From the NCBI RefSeq assembly GCF_004296405.1, contig NZ_PSRR01000017.1, positions 1 to 52,362 of the forward strand: a DNA stretch of 52,362 bases. Reading direction: 5' to 3'. The stretch comes from Bradyrhizobium sp. Leo170 (GTDB taxonomy: Bacteria; Pseudomonadota; Alphaproteobacteria; Rhizobiales; Xanthobacteraceae). Positions within the stretch are counted from its first letter, which is position 1, and each line of letters opens with the position of its first letter. The notes under the pieces were generated by a model. It saw only the letters and a list, made by a program, of their open reading frames with translations. It made no database searches and had not been told where the DNA came from. Positions 33,042-40,609 of this stretch are shown in pieces. The translations under genes and the position numbers were made by a program.

Positions 33042-34094
33042 TCAAGGAATCAAAACTGCGCGTCCATGGATCTTGCCGGCGTTGAGATCGCGCAATGCCT
33101 TGTTGGCGTCCGCGAGGCGATATTCGGCGGTTGCGAGTTCAACCAAACCCCGATCCGCAAGCGCCATCAACTCCGTTAGCTCAGCCCATGTACCGACCAA
33201 ATTGCCGATAATGTTTTTCTCGGTAATCACCATGTCGACGGTCGGGACACGGATGTCCTCACCATAGCCGACCACGTAGTAGCTGGCCATCGGGCGGGTC
33301 ATCGCCAGCCCCTTGGACGTCGTGCCTTTCTCGCCGACAAAATCGATCACGGCTTCCGCGCCGTTTCCGGCAGTCAATGCCAGAACGGCTGCCACTTCAT
33401 TGCCGTCAGCTTTCACCAGATGGTCGGCGCCCGATTTTTCGGCCAGTTTCAGCGATGCTTCGGACTTGTCGACCACAATGATGTCGGCCGCACACATCGC
33501 CTTGAGACACTGGATTCCAATGTGGCCCAACCCACCTGCGCCGATGACGACGCAGGATTCGCCTGGCAAAAGGTGACGAGTGGCCTTCTTGACCGCGCGA
33601 TAGGCCGTGAGGCCCGCATCCGCATAAGGCGCCACATCCTTTGGCGCAAGAGTCCGTGGCAGCGGCACGATATTGCGTTCGGAGGTGCAAAGGAATTCTG
33701 CATAGCCGCCGTTGCAATCAAGACCCGGAAATGTGCCGGGACCATGCATATCGAGACCTCGGCGACAGGCGAGACAGGTGCCACCGGTGATCTTCGGGTG
33801 AACGATGACTGGGTCACCTTTCTTTACTCCCTCGACTTCCTTGCCAACCTCTTCGATCCAGCCTGCATTTTCGTGTCCCATGATGATGGGTAGCAGTTTG
33901 TCGCCGGTCGGATCCATATGCGGCTTCCATACACCTTCGATGATATGGAGGTCGGTCCTGCATACGCCGGCACCACCGATGCGGACGATGACGTCAGTCG
34001 ATTTAGTCAACTTGGGATCAGACACTTTTTCTTCGCTGACCCATTGGTCGTTGGAAAGCTTCTCGTCATACGCTCTCAATACTTGGGCTCTCAT
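33042..34094 (-). CDS. Zinc-dependent alcohol dehydrogenase of the monooxygenase cluster
   Basis: Medium-chain NAD(P) alcohol dehydrogenase (350 aa), expected to oxidise the alcohol formed by the monooxygenase (for propane, 2-propanol). Catalytic zinc ligands are the Cys in GVCRTDLH and the His-Glu of MGHENAG; the cofactor loop is VVIGAGGLGHIGIQ near residue 180. The lobe that normally holds a second, structural zinc with four Cys has only two near each other (TCLACRRGLDMHG), so that site is altered. The ATG at 34094 has GGAGG five bases upstream; an in-frame Met at 34133 lies at or before the predicted transcription start. It has its own sigma-54 promoter. Confidence 0.92.
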   Translation of the reverse strand: MRAQVLRAYDEKLSNDQWVSEEKVSDPKLTKSTDVIVRIGGAGVCRTDLHIIEGVWKPHMDPTGDKLLPIIMGHENAGWIEEVGKEVEGVKKGDPVIVHPKITGGTCLACRRGLDMHGPGTFPGLDCNGGYAEFLCTSERNIVPLPRTLAPKDVAPYADAGLTAYRAVKKATRHLLPGESCVVIGAGGLGHIGIQCLKAMCAADIIVVDKSEASLKLAEKSGADHLVKADGNEVAAVLALTAGNGAEAVIDFVGEKGTTSKGLAMTRPMASYYVVGYGEDIRVPTVDMVITEKNIIGNLVGTWAELTELMALADRGLVELATAEYRLADANKALRDLNAGKIHGRAVLIP

Positions 34095-34147
34095 GTTGTC
34101 CTCCGTCTGCCCGGCGAGCTTTGCGCTCGCCATCGCGGAGGCGCCTC

Positions 34148-34163
34148 AGCATTTTTCGTGCCA
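34148..34163 (-). promoter_or_regulatory. Sigma-54 promoter of the alcohol dehydrogenase gene
   Basis: On the minus strand TGGCACG-AAAA-ATGCT matches the -24/-12 consensus except for one base of the -12 block, with GG and GC ten bases apart. The expected start near 34137 gives a leader of about 43 bases before the ATG at 34094. It pairs with the second -24/-12 promoter at 32745. Confidence 0.8.
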
Positions 34164-34267
34164 GCGGAGCTGCACAGCGCAAGCGCGCGCATCTAAGCGC
34201 GTCAGGAACACGGAGGTCTTTGCCACTGGCGGCTAAAGCGCGATAACTTTTCTTCGAATCGTCATCC

Positions 34268-34338
34268 CGCTTTAGCTCTTTGTTTGAGCACGATCTTTTT
34301 CGGAAAACCGGTTTCCACTTTTCCGGATCATGCTCTAG
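34268..34338. repeat. Palindromic intergenic repeat of rhizobial type
   Basis: GAGCACGATC (34286-34295) and GGATCATGCTC (34325-34335) form outer arms, and CGGAAAA (34301-34307) with TTTTCCG (34319-34325) inner arms, around ACCGGTTTCC. The flank TTTAGCTCTTTGTTT is also typical. From memory, near-identical elements are scattered between genes in Bradyrhizobium and relatives. It lies between dinB and the dehydrogenase operon and may act as a stem-loop at the 3' end of dinB transcripts. Confidence 0.7.
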
Positions 34339-34395
34339 CTGGTAAATAGGAGCTCGTGCCCACCGGTCGCCTTGTCGGGCCAAGGCTTTCGCGGG

Positions 34396-35643
34396 TTACA
34401 GGTCTCTTTCGGCGAGTTTGCGAAACTCGTCGGGCACGGAACGAGAAATGCCCAGCGCTGCCCGGCCATATCCGATCGCATCCCATCCGAAGCGATTGCG
34501 GATCTTGTCGACGGCGCAATCGGCCGCCCAACGGGCCATGCCCATCCTGGTGCCGGGGCGGCGCGCTTCATCTTGAAGTCCAAGCGGGAGTTCGAGCTCG
34601 AGATCCCAGTGCTCCTCAAGATGCGACACGGAGATCGCCAATAGCGAGATGGTCTTCTGGTCCGGATGATCTGCAAGGATCGCTCGCACCAGTTCCTCGG
34701 CGATCTCAGCGAGGATCATAGTCGCGGAGATCGGCGCATCGAGCGTTACCGAGCGCGTCACCGAGTTCAGGTCAGCGAAGCGAACGCGGACCGTCACGGT
34801 TCGACCGGGCCTGGACTTCGCCCGGAGTCGCGTCGCGATGCGGTCCGCGAGGTGAAGCAGCGTGGGGCAAATAACCCGCTCTTCGGCCGGCTTCCTGCCG
34901 ATCGCCGACTGCGCCCCTGCCGATCTAGCTCGGCGGTGAGACTTGATCTCCCGCGGATCGCGATTCCACGCCAGCGCTGCGAGTTTTTCCCCTGCAGCGG
35001 GACCGAGCAACCGCTCGAGCGACCATCCTGGCGTCTTTGCCAGATGCTCGATCGTCAACACGCCGATTTCGGCCAACCGCGCCTTCGTGACCGGACCCAC
35101 TCCCCACATCAGCTCGACGGGCAGGTGGTGAAGGAACTCCAGTTCGGTGTCGGGATCGACGACCACGAGTCCATCGGGTTTGGCGACTTGCGAGGCAATT
35201 TTCGCCAGATGCTTGGTGCGCGCCACGCCGACCGAGATCGCAAGACCAATCTCCATCCGCACGCGTCGGCGGATTGTCTTTGCAATTTCGGCGGGCGCAC
35301 CGAAGAGATGAGTGCAGCCCGCAACGTCGGCAAAGGCCTCGTCGATGGAAATACGCTCCACGAGAGGCGTGAAATCGCTGATCACCTTGATGGCAGCATC
35401 GCCGAGCCGTTGGTAGTCCTTGAAATGGCCGCTGACAAAAGTGAGTTGCGGACATAGCTGACGTGCCTGCCGTCCCGGCATACCACCTCGCACCCCGAAC
35501 GCCTTGGCTTCGTATGAGGCAGCAAGCACAACCCCGCCACCGACAGCGATAGGTCTGCCGCGCAGCGAAGGATCGAGCAGTTGCTCGACCGAGGCATAAA
35601 AAGCATCAAGGTCTGCATGAAGGATGGTGGCTATCGTTGCCAT
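34396..35643 (-). CDS. dinB: DNA polymerase IV (Y family)
   Basis: Translesion polymerase of 415 aa. The palm has HADLDAFYASVE with Asp11 as metal ligand and RISIDEAFADV with Asp101 and Glu102; the helix-hairpin-helix thumb region is HHLPVELMWGVGPVTKARLAEIGV near 190; the little-finger domain fills the rest. It copies past damaged bases and is SOS-induced. A GAAC-N7-GAAC LexA box lies 41 bases upstream. It has no link to the neighbouring metabolic genes. Confidence 0.93.
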   Translation of the reverse strand: MATIATILHADLDAFYASVEQLLDPSLRGRPIAVGGGVVLAASYEAKAFGVRGGMPGRQARQLCPQLTFVSGHFKDYQRLGDAAIKVISDFTPLVERISIDEAFADVAGCTHLFGAPAEIAKTIRRRVRMEIGLAISVGVARTKHLAKIASQVAKPDGLVVVDPDTELEFLHHLPVELMWGVGPVTKARLAEIGVLTIEHLAKTPGWSLERLLGPAAGEKLAALAWNRDPREIKSHRRARSAGAQSAIGRKPAEERVICPTLLHLADRIATRLRAKSRPGRTVTVRVRFADLNSVTRSVTLDAPISATMILAEIAEELVRAILADHPDQKTISLLAISVSHLEEHWDLELELPLGLQDEARRPGTRMGMARWAADCAVDKIRNRFGWDAIGYGRAALGISRSVPDEFRKLAERDL

Positions 35644-35683
35644 CCAGACCGTTCACCGGTGAAATTTGACCGAAATCCACAGA

Positions 35684-35698
35684 GAACATAATGAGAAC
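35684..35698 (-). promoter_or_regulatory. Alphaproteobacterial LexA box
   Basis: GAAC-ATAATGA-GAAC on the plus strand, which reads GTTC-N7-GTTC on the gene strand, the exact alphaproteobacterial SOS box. It lies 41 bases before the dinB start codon, where LexA would block transcription. Confidence 0.88.
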
Positions 35699-35753
35699 AT
35701 GTTAGAGCGAGTGTCAAGCCGAGTTTCACAAAGGCTAAGAAGCGATTGGCTGA

Positions 35754-35951
35754 TCAAGCCTGCGCCCGGTTGAGCGACCGTTCCTTCCGCTCTCGGGAAC
35801 GCAATTGAGCAAAAGGCTCCTGTTGCACGACCGTCATCAGGTCTCCGAACAGCATCGAAATTCCACCCTCGCCTGCCATGCACACGACTTGTTGACCAGG
35901 TTCTGCTTTCTGGAGTCCGATGGCTGACGGCATATCGTTGGCCCGTTCCAT
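35754..35951 (-). pseudogene. Remnant of a TPP-dependent enzyme (PoxB/acetolactate-synthase type)
   Basis: A 65-codon frame whose first 45 residues ([20 protein letters not shown], then [19 protein letters not shown]) match the TPP-binding core of pyruvate oxidase/acetolactate synthase, where the usual text is GDGGLAMLMGDLLT; the Asp of GDGG is Glu here. A stop lies four codons before the first Met and the match ends abruptly, so this is a decayed piece. The rest of the 550-base gap (35644-36193) has the LexA box and nothing else I can name. Confidence 0.6.
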
Positions 35952-36193
35952 GAAGCAGACTCACGAAGATGACTTAGGCGAGCGCATATAATTCTGCGGA
36001 GCTAGCCGTGCTGTTCGATATGCTATCCCGAGTGACGAGCAGACGGCATCCGATAAGGGCGGAGGTTGACATGCACCCTGCCGATAGTTGATCCTCCTGC
36101 TCGCGGAATTCAGCGGATCGAGATTGGACAGGCCTAACAACCAAAGCTAGCAAACGGCTACCCCGGTCACGCAAAGGGGAATCAGGCGCGGAC

Positions 36194-37246
36194 ATGCCGA
36201 CCTCTGACAAGGAAATTCAAAGTACGTCCGACGCACCGAGTGACGGCGAGAAAAACACCCGCACCGCGACGCGTGCTCCTTCCATCATCGTCGGCATCGT
36301 CGCAGCCGCCGTCGTCGCGCTTTCTGTCTTCTATCTCTTGCGACCGGAACCGCTGCTCGTGCAAGGCGAGGTCGATGCAACGCGGCTGGATATAGCCGCG
36401 CGTGTCGACGGACGGGTCAAGGAAATACCCGTCGAGCGTGGCCAGAACGTTCCGGCTGGCGCTGTGCTCGTGCGGATCGATAACCCGGAAACTCTGGCCA
36501 AACACGAGCAAATGACGGCCGCAAAGACTGTTGCGGAGGCTCAACTTGCCAACGTACTCGTCGGAACGCGGGTGGAAACCATTGCCGCGCGGAAAGCGGA
36601 AATGGAGCGGACGCAGGCTGCTCAGGTGCTTGCGCAGAAGACCTTTGACCGTACTTACACATTGACCCAGCAAGGCAATGCGCCGCAAGCCCGTCTCGAC
36701 CAAGTGACCGACGCGCTGCACGAAAGCGAACGCGCCGTCGATCAGGCCAAATCGGCCTACGACCAGGCTGTCAATGGCTACACAAAGGAGGAGCGGGCGA
36801 TATCGAGGGCCAACGTCGAAAAGGCCAATGCCGATATCCAGAGCGTTCAATCGATCATCGACCAACTTGTGGTCTATGCCCCCGTCGCCTCGCAGATCTA
36901 TCAGCGCAATATCGAGCCGGGCGAATACGTATCGCCGGGCGTGCCGCTGGTGACCCTGATCGATCTAGCCGACGTATGGATCCACTTCGATCTTCGCGAG
37001 GATCTCGTCAAGGGCCTGAAGGTCGGCGATCGATTTGATGTCCGTATTCCGGCTCTCGATGACCGCCGTGTCACGGTCGAGGTCAAGCTTGTTGCGACCA
37101 AGGGGGAATATGCGAGCTGGCGGGCCACGCGTGCTTCGGGCGATTTCGACTTGCGGACATTTTCGATCCGCGCCTACCCGGTCCAGCCCGTGCCCGAGCT
37201 GCGACCGGGTATGAGCGCCTATCTCGACTGGCGATCGCGGCAATGA
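36194..37246 (+). CDS. HlyD-family membrane-fusion protein (first of two)
   Basis: Periplasmic adaptor of an export system, 350 aa. One N-terminal membrane anchor (IIVGIVAAAVVALSVFYLL, about residues 31-49) is followed by the lipoyl-type half LDIAARVDGRVKEIPVERGQ near 66, a long coiled-coil hairpin (residues 90-220, Ala/Gln/Glu-rich) and the beta-barrel part IYQRNIEPGEYVSPGVPLVTLIDLADVWIHFDLRE. The gene overlaps the permease by four bases (ATGA). The ribosome site before the ATG is weak. The substrate is unknown. Confidence 0.9.
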   Translation: MPTSDKEIQSTSDAPSDGEKNTRTATRAPSIIVGIVAAAVVALSVFYLLRPEPLLVQGEVDATRLDIAARVDGRVKEIPVERGQNVPAGAVLVRIDNPETLAKHEQMTAAKTVAEAQLANVLVGTRVETIAARKAEMERTQAAQVLAQKTFDRTYTLTQQGNAPQARLDQVTDALHESERAVDQAKSAYDQAVNGYTKEERAISRANVEKANADIQSVQSIIDQLVVYAPVASQIYQRNIEPGEYVSPGVPLVTLIDLADVWIHFDLREDLVKGLKVGDRFDVRIPALDDRRVTVEVKLVATKGEYASWRATRASGDFDLRTFSIRAYPVQPVPELRPGMSAYLDWRSRQ

Positions 37247-39573
37247 GGCTAGCGTCAAAACCGGGATTTCTGCTGGTCGCACAGCGCGAATGCCGCTGGC
37301 TGTTCCACGATCGTGTGGCGCTGCTTTTGATCTTTGGCGTGCCTCTCTTTGCGTTCGTGGTTCTCACGACGGTCTTCAGCCATCCGGTCATCCGGGGGCT
37401 CGGGGGGACTGTCGTTGACGAGGACAAGTCGGACGCTTCGCGTGCCCTGGTAGAATACGTCGCGGCATCACCGAGCCTGAAAATCGTCGACCGCTCCGGT
37501 ACGCTGTCCACGGCCGTGAAGGATATACGGTCCGGCAAGGCGATCTCGGCAATCTATATCCCGCCGGATTTCGAACGCGACCTGCAGGCTCAACGCCGCC
37601 CGCAGGTCGTCGGATTCTACAACCAGCAGTTCCTCACGGCGGCCGGCATTGCGTCCTCGGGCCTGAGCGATGCGCTTTCCGCCGCGGCGGCTGTGGCGGC
37701 TCCCGCCAAGAGCGCAGCGCCTGCGCCGGCTTCCATCGGAACGCTGGCCGGGGAGACCATCGCGCTTGTCAATCCGCAAAAGAACTACGCGCAGTTCCTG
37801 CTCCGCGCGCTGCTGCCGACGATCATCCATGTGGTGATCACGCTCGCCGCAGGCTATTCCGTCGGCTCCGAATTCCGCCGTCGCGACGCGCGGGCCTGGC
37901 TCGAAAGTGCCGGAGGCGATCCGGTCGTTGCGCTCGCCGGCAAACTCGCACCCCTCTTCGGCATCTTCATCCTCATCATGTTGGCCGAGCCGCTTTTCCT
38001 TGAGGGTGTGCTGCAAATCCCCTTCAAGGGAGACCTGCCGTTGATGGTGGCCGCTGGCTCCCTCCTGATCGTCGCCTATCTGTCGCTGGGCGCCTTGCTG
38101 CAGCTCCTGGCCGGCGACCTGGCAACGGGGCTGGGACTTGCGGGCCTCGTTGCCTCTCCTGCATTCGGCTACGCCGGCGTCGGCTTCCCCACGATCGGCA
38201 TGAATGCGTTTGCGCAAGTTTGGAGCGCGATACTGCCGTTGCGCTGGTACATGGCCGTCTTGCTGGGACAAGCGGCGCGGGGATTGCCCGTCTCTGACTC
38301 CGCCATTCCCTTCGCGCCGCTCGCGGGCCTGACGGTGCTGTATGCCGGCCTCGCATTGCTGCGCATGGCGAGCCTCAAGCGCAAGGGCTGGTTTGAGATG
38401 GCGCGACCTGCCGAGCAATCAGAGAGCGGCCGCGCGCCGCGAGGCCTCGGCGGCGCCTTCATGGCGGAGTGGCGGCGCGTGCTCGGCGCGCGGAGCGCCT
38501 TCGCCCTCCTGTTCCTGGCTCCTTTGGTCTACGGTATTTATTATCCGCAACCCTATCTGAACCAGATCCTGCGCAAGCTTCCCATCGCGGTCGTCGACAA
38601 CGATCTGAGCGATCTCAGCCGCCAGATCGTCGAGACGCTAGATGCGAGTGGAGCATTGAGCGTCGCAGTCCGCGCCCGCACACTGGCCGAGGCGCGGACC
38701 GCAATCGATCGTGGGAAGGCTTTTGCCGCCGTCGAAATCCCGCCAGACACCGAGCGCGACGTGCTCAAGGGCATCACCGCTCACATTCCGATCTACGCCG
38801 ATGCCACCTACCTGTTCATATTCAGATCGACCGCCAGCGGGGTTGCCACGGCCATCGGAACTTTGACGTCCGAGCTTGTTTCGCGAGGCGCACGCTCGGA
38901 TGGAAGCCTTGTCAAGGCGAAGCTGGCGAACTCGAGCCCCGCGGACGTTCTGCTGCAGCCGATCTTCAACCCCGTAGGCGGCTATGCAAGCTACATCGTC
39001 CCAGCGGCGTTTGTGCTGATCCTGCAGCAAACCCTTCTGATCGGTGCCGCGATGTTGACCCGTACTGCGCTGGCGACCGGCGGCGGAGCATTCGCCGGCG
39101 TGCTCGGCCGCGGCTTCGCCCATCTGACGATTTACCTTCCGGCGCTCGCGCTTTATCTCATTGTGCTGCCGCGCATCTATGGCTTTTCGACGCTCGGGCA
39201 TCTTCCGCAACTCCTCGCGCTTGCTGCCGTCTTCTTGCTTGCGACGAGCTTCATGGGGCAGGCCGTCGGCGCCTGGTTCACGCGGCCGGAAAACGCAACC
39301 ATCCTGCTCCTTGCAACCAGCCTGCCTCAATTCTTCACCGCCGGCTTCGCATGGCCGCGCGAAGCGATCCCCGACGCGGCCATCGCGCTGGGCCGACTGT
39401 TCCCGGCCGACTTCGCGATTGATGGCCTCGTGCGCATCAACCAGCTCGGTGCCAGCATCTGGGAGGTCGCGCATGATTGGCTCGGACTGTGGTGTCTGGC
39501 GCTCGCCTATTTCGCGCTCGCCGTGATCTCGGCGCTTGCCGTCAAGAGAGGGCAGACACATGCGCAAAGCTAG
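37243..39573 (+). CDS. Fused double ABC-2 type permease
   Basis: A 776-aa membrane protein made of two homologous ABC-2 permease halves (about residues 1-385 and 400-776). Each half has one N-terminal membrane helix (LLIFGVPLFAFVVLTTVF; FALLFLAPLVYGIYYPQP), a periplasmic domain with the shared text AISAIYIPPDFERDL / AFAAVEIPPDTERDVL, then five or six C-terminal helices. Such permeases normally form a dimer of two separate chains and need an ATPase; none is encoded here. Its end overlaps the second membrane-fusion gene by 14 bases. Likely role: export of a small molecule, lipid or drug together with the two adaptors. Confidence 0.9.
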   Translation: MRLASKPGFLLVAQRECRWLFHDRVALLLIFGVPLFAFVVLTTVFSHPVIRGLGGTVVDEDKSDASRALVEYVAASPSLKIVDRSGTLSTAVKDIRSGKAISAIYIPPDFERDLQAQRRPQVVGFYNQQFLTAAGIASSGLSDALSAAAAVAAPAKSAAPAPASIGTLAGETIALVNPQKNYAQFLLRALLPTIIHVVITLAAGYSVGSEFRRRDARAWLESAGGDPVVALAGKLAPLFGIFILIMLAEPLFLEGVLQIPFKGDLPLMVAAGSLLIVAYLSLGALLQLLAGDLATGLGLAGLVASPAFGYAGVGFPTIGMNAFAQVWSAILPLRWYMAVLLGQAARGLPVSDSAIPFAPLAGLTVLYAGLALLRMASLKRKGWFEMARPAEQSESGRAPRGLGGAFMAEWRRVLGARSAFALLFLAPLVYGIYYPQPYLNQILRKLPIAVVDNDLSDLSRQIVETLDASGALSVAVRARTLAEARTAIDRGKAFAAVEIPPDTERDVLKGITAHIPIYADATYLFIFRSTASGVATAIGTLTSELVSRGARSDGSLVKAKLANSSPADVLLQPIFNPVGGYASYIVPAAFVLILQQTLLIGAAMLTRTALATGGGAFAGVLGRGFAHLTIYLPALALYLIVLPRIYGFSTLGHLPQLLALAAVFLLATSFMGQAVGAWFTRPENATILLLATSLPQFFTAGFAWPREAIPDAAIALGRLFPADFAIDGLVRINQLGASIWEVAHDWLGLWCLALAYFALAVISALAVKRGQTHAQS

Positions 39574-40531
39574 GCGTGCCGCCTTCGCCGCGATCGCACT
39601 CGTGCTCGTCGCGGGCGTTCTGATCTATTCCATGCGTCGTTCCGGATCGCCAGCCGCAGTCGTCGGTGTCGTGCGGGCGACCGAGGTCAGGGTGGAGCCG
39701 GAGGTGAACGGCCAAGTGATGTCGATTGCGGTCAAGAAGGGCGCGCGCGTGCAGGCCGGCGATGTCCTGGCGAGGCTCTCCGCGGTGGAGCTGACGGCAC
39801 AGGTAGACCAGGCGCGGGCCGCCCTCGCCTCGGCAATAGCAAACCGCAACAACGTCTATGCTGGCGTGCGTCGCGAACAGGTCGACTCTCTGAAAGCTGC
39901 AATCGCCAGGGCAAGCTCCCGCCTCGACTATACGCAGGCCCAGCTCTCAAGAACCAGCACGCTGGCACGCCAGAATTTCGAGTCCCAGCAAGCGCTTGAC
40001 CAGGCCGAAAACGACGCCGCGAGCGCACGCGCCGATGTCGCGGAGGCCCAGGCGAACTACGATGCGGCCGTGGCTGGTCCGACCCGGGAGGAACGCGCGA
40101 TCGCCGACGCGCAGGTGAAGGCCGCAGCGGCTGCGGTCGCGGTGCTCGAGCGCCGCCTCGACAAGATGGTCTTGCGTGCTCCAGCCGACGGTGTCGTCAG
40201 CGTCATCGCCGCGGAGGTGGGCGAGAACGTTCGCGCGGGCCAACCGATCCTGATGGTCGAGGCGGCAGGCAAGCAATGGCTCTCATTCAACGTACGCGAA
40301 GACCATCTGAGTGGTCTCGCGGTCGGAGAAACAGTGAGCGTGATGCGGAACAGCGCCGATGGCGCGATCAAGAGCGCCGTCACCGAACTGCGGCCGCTCG
40401 GCGTCTTTGCAACCTGGCAGGCCGAGCGGGTGATCGGCGATCACGACCGCAATACGCTGCGCTTGCGCCTTGACCCGCAGGACGAGGCGGCGGGCCTCGC
40501 GCCAGGGATGACTGTTTGGATCAAGCATTGA
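39560..40531 (+). CDS. HlyD-family membrane-fusion protein (second of two)
   Basis: Second periplasmic adaptor, 323 aa from the ATG at 39560 (an upstream Met at 39536 lies deep in the permease gene and has no ribosome site; AGAGAGGG precedes 39560). It has an N-terminal anchor (AAFAAIALVLVAGVLIYSM), lipoyl half VRVEPEVNGQVMSIAVKKGARVQAGDVLARL, an Ala-rich coiled coil and the barrel part VISVIAAEVGENVRAGQPILMVEA-like region. It resembles the first adaptor only at family level. Two different adaptors around one permease suggest either a mixed complex or two alternative ones. No TolC-type outer-membrane gene is near. Confidence 0.9.
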   Translation: MRKARRAAFAAIALVLVAGVLIYSMRRSGSPAAVVGVVRATEVRVEPEVNGQVMSIAVKKGARVQAGDVLARLSAVELTAQVDQARAALASAIANRNNVYAGVRREQVDSLKAAIARASSRLDYTQAQLSRTSTLARQNFESQQALDQAENDAASARADVAEAQANYDAAVAGPTREERAIADAQVKAAAAAVAVLERRLDKMVLRAPADGVVSVIAAEVGENVRAGQPILMVEAAGKQWLSFNVREDHLSGLAVGETVSVMRNSADGAIKSAVTELRPLGVFATWQAERVIGDHDRNTLRLRLDPQDEAAGLAPGMTVWIKH

Positions 40532-40609
40532 CTACAAAGCATTGCCTGCCCGTTCCATAACGGTCACCACCAATGACGCGACGTTCCCACGCAGATCGCT
40601 CCATGCCGA

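Noticed and set aside
32566..33045. 159-codon minus-strand frame in the gap before the hydroxylase
   Set aside because: It crosses the sigma-54 promoter and the end of the dehydrogenase gene, and its composition is not protein-like.
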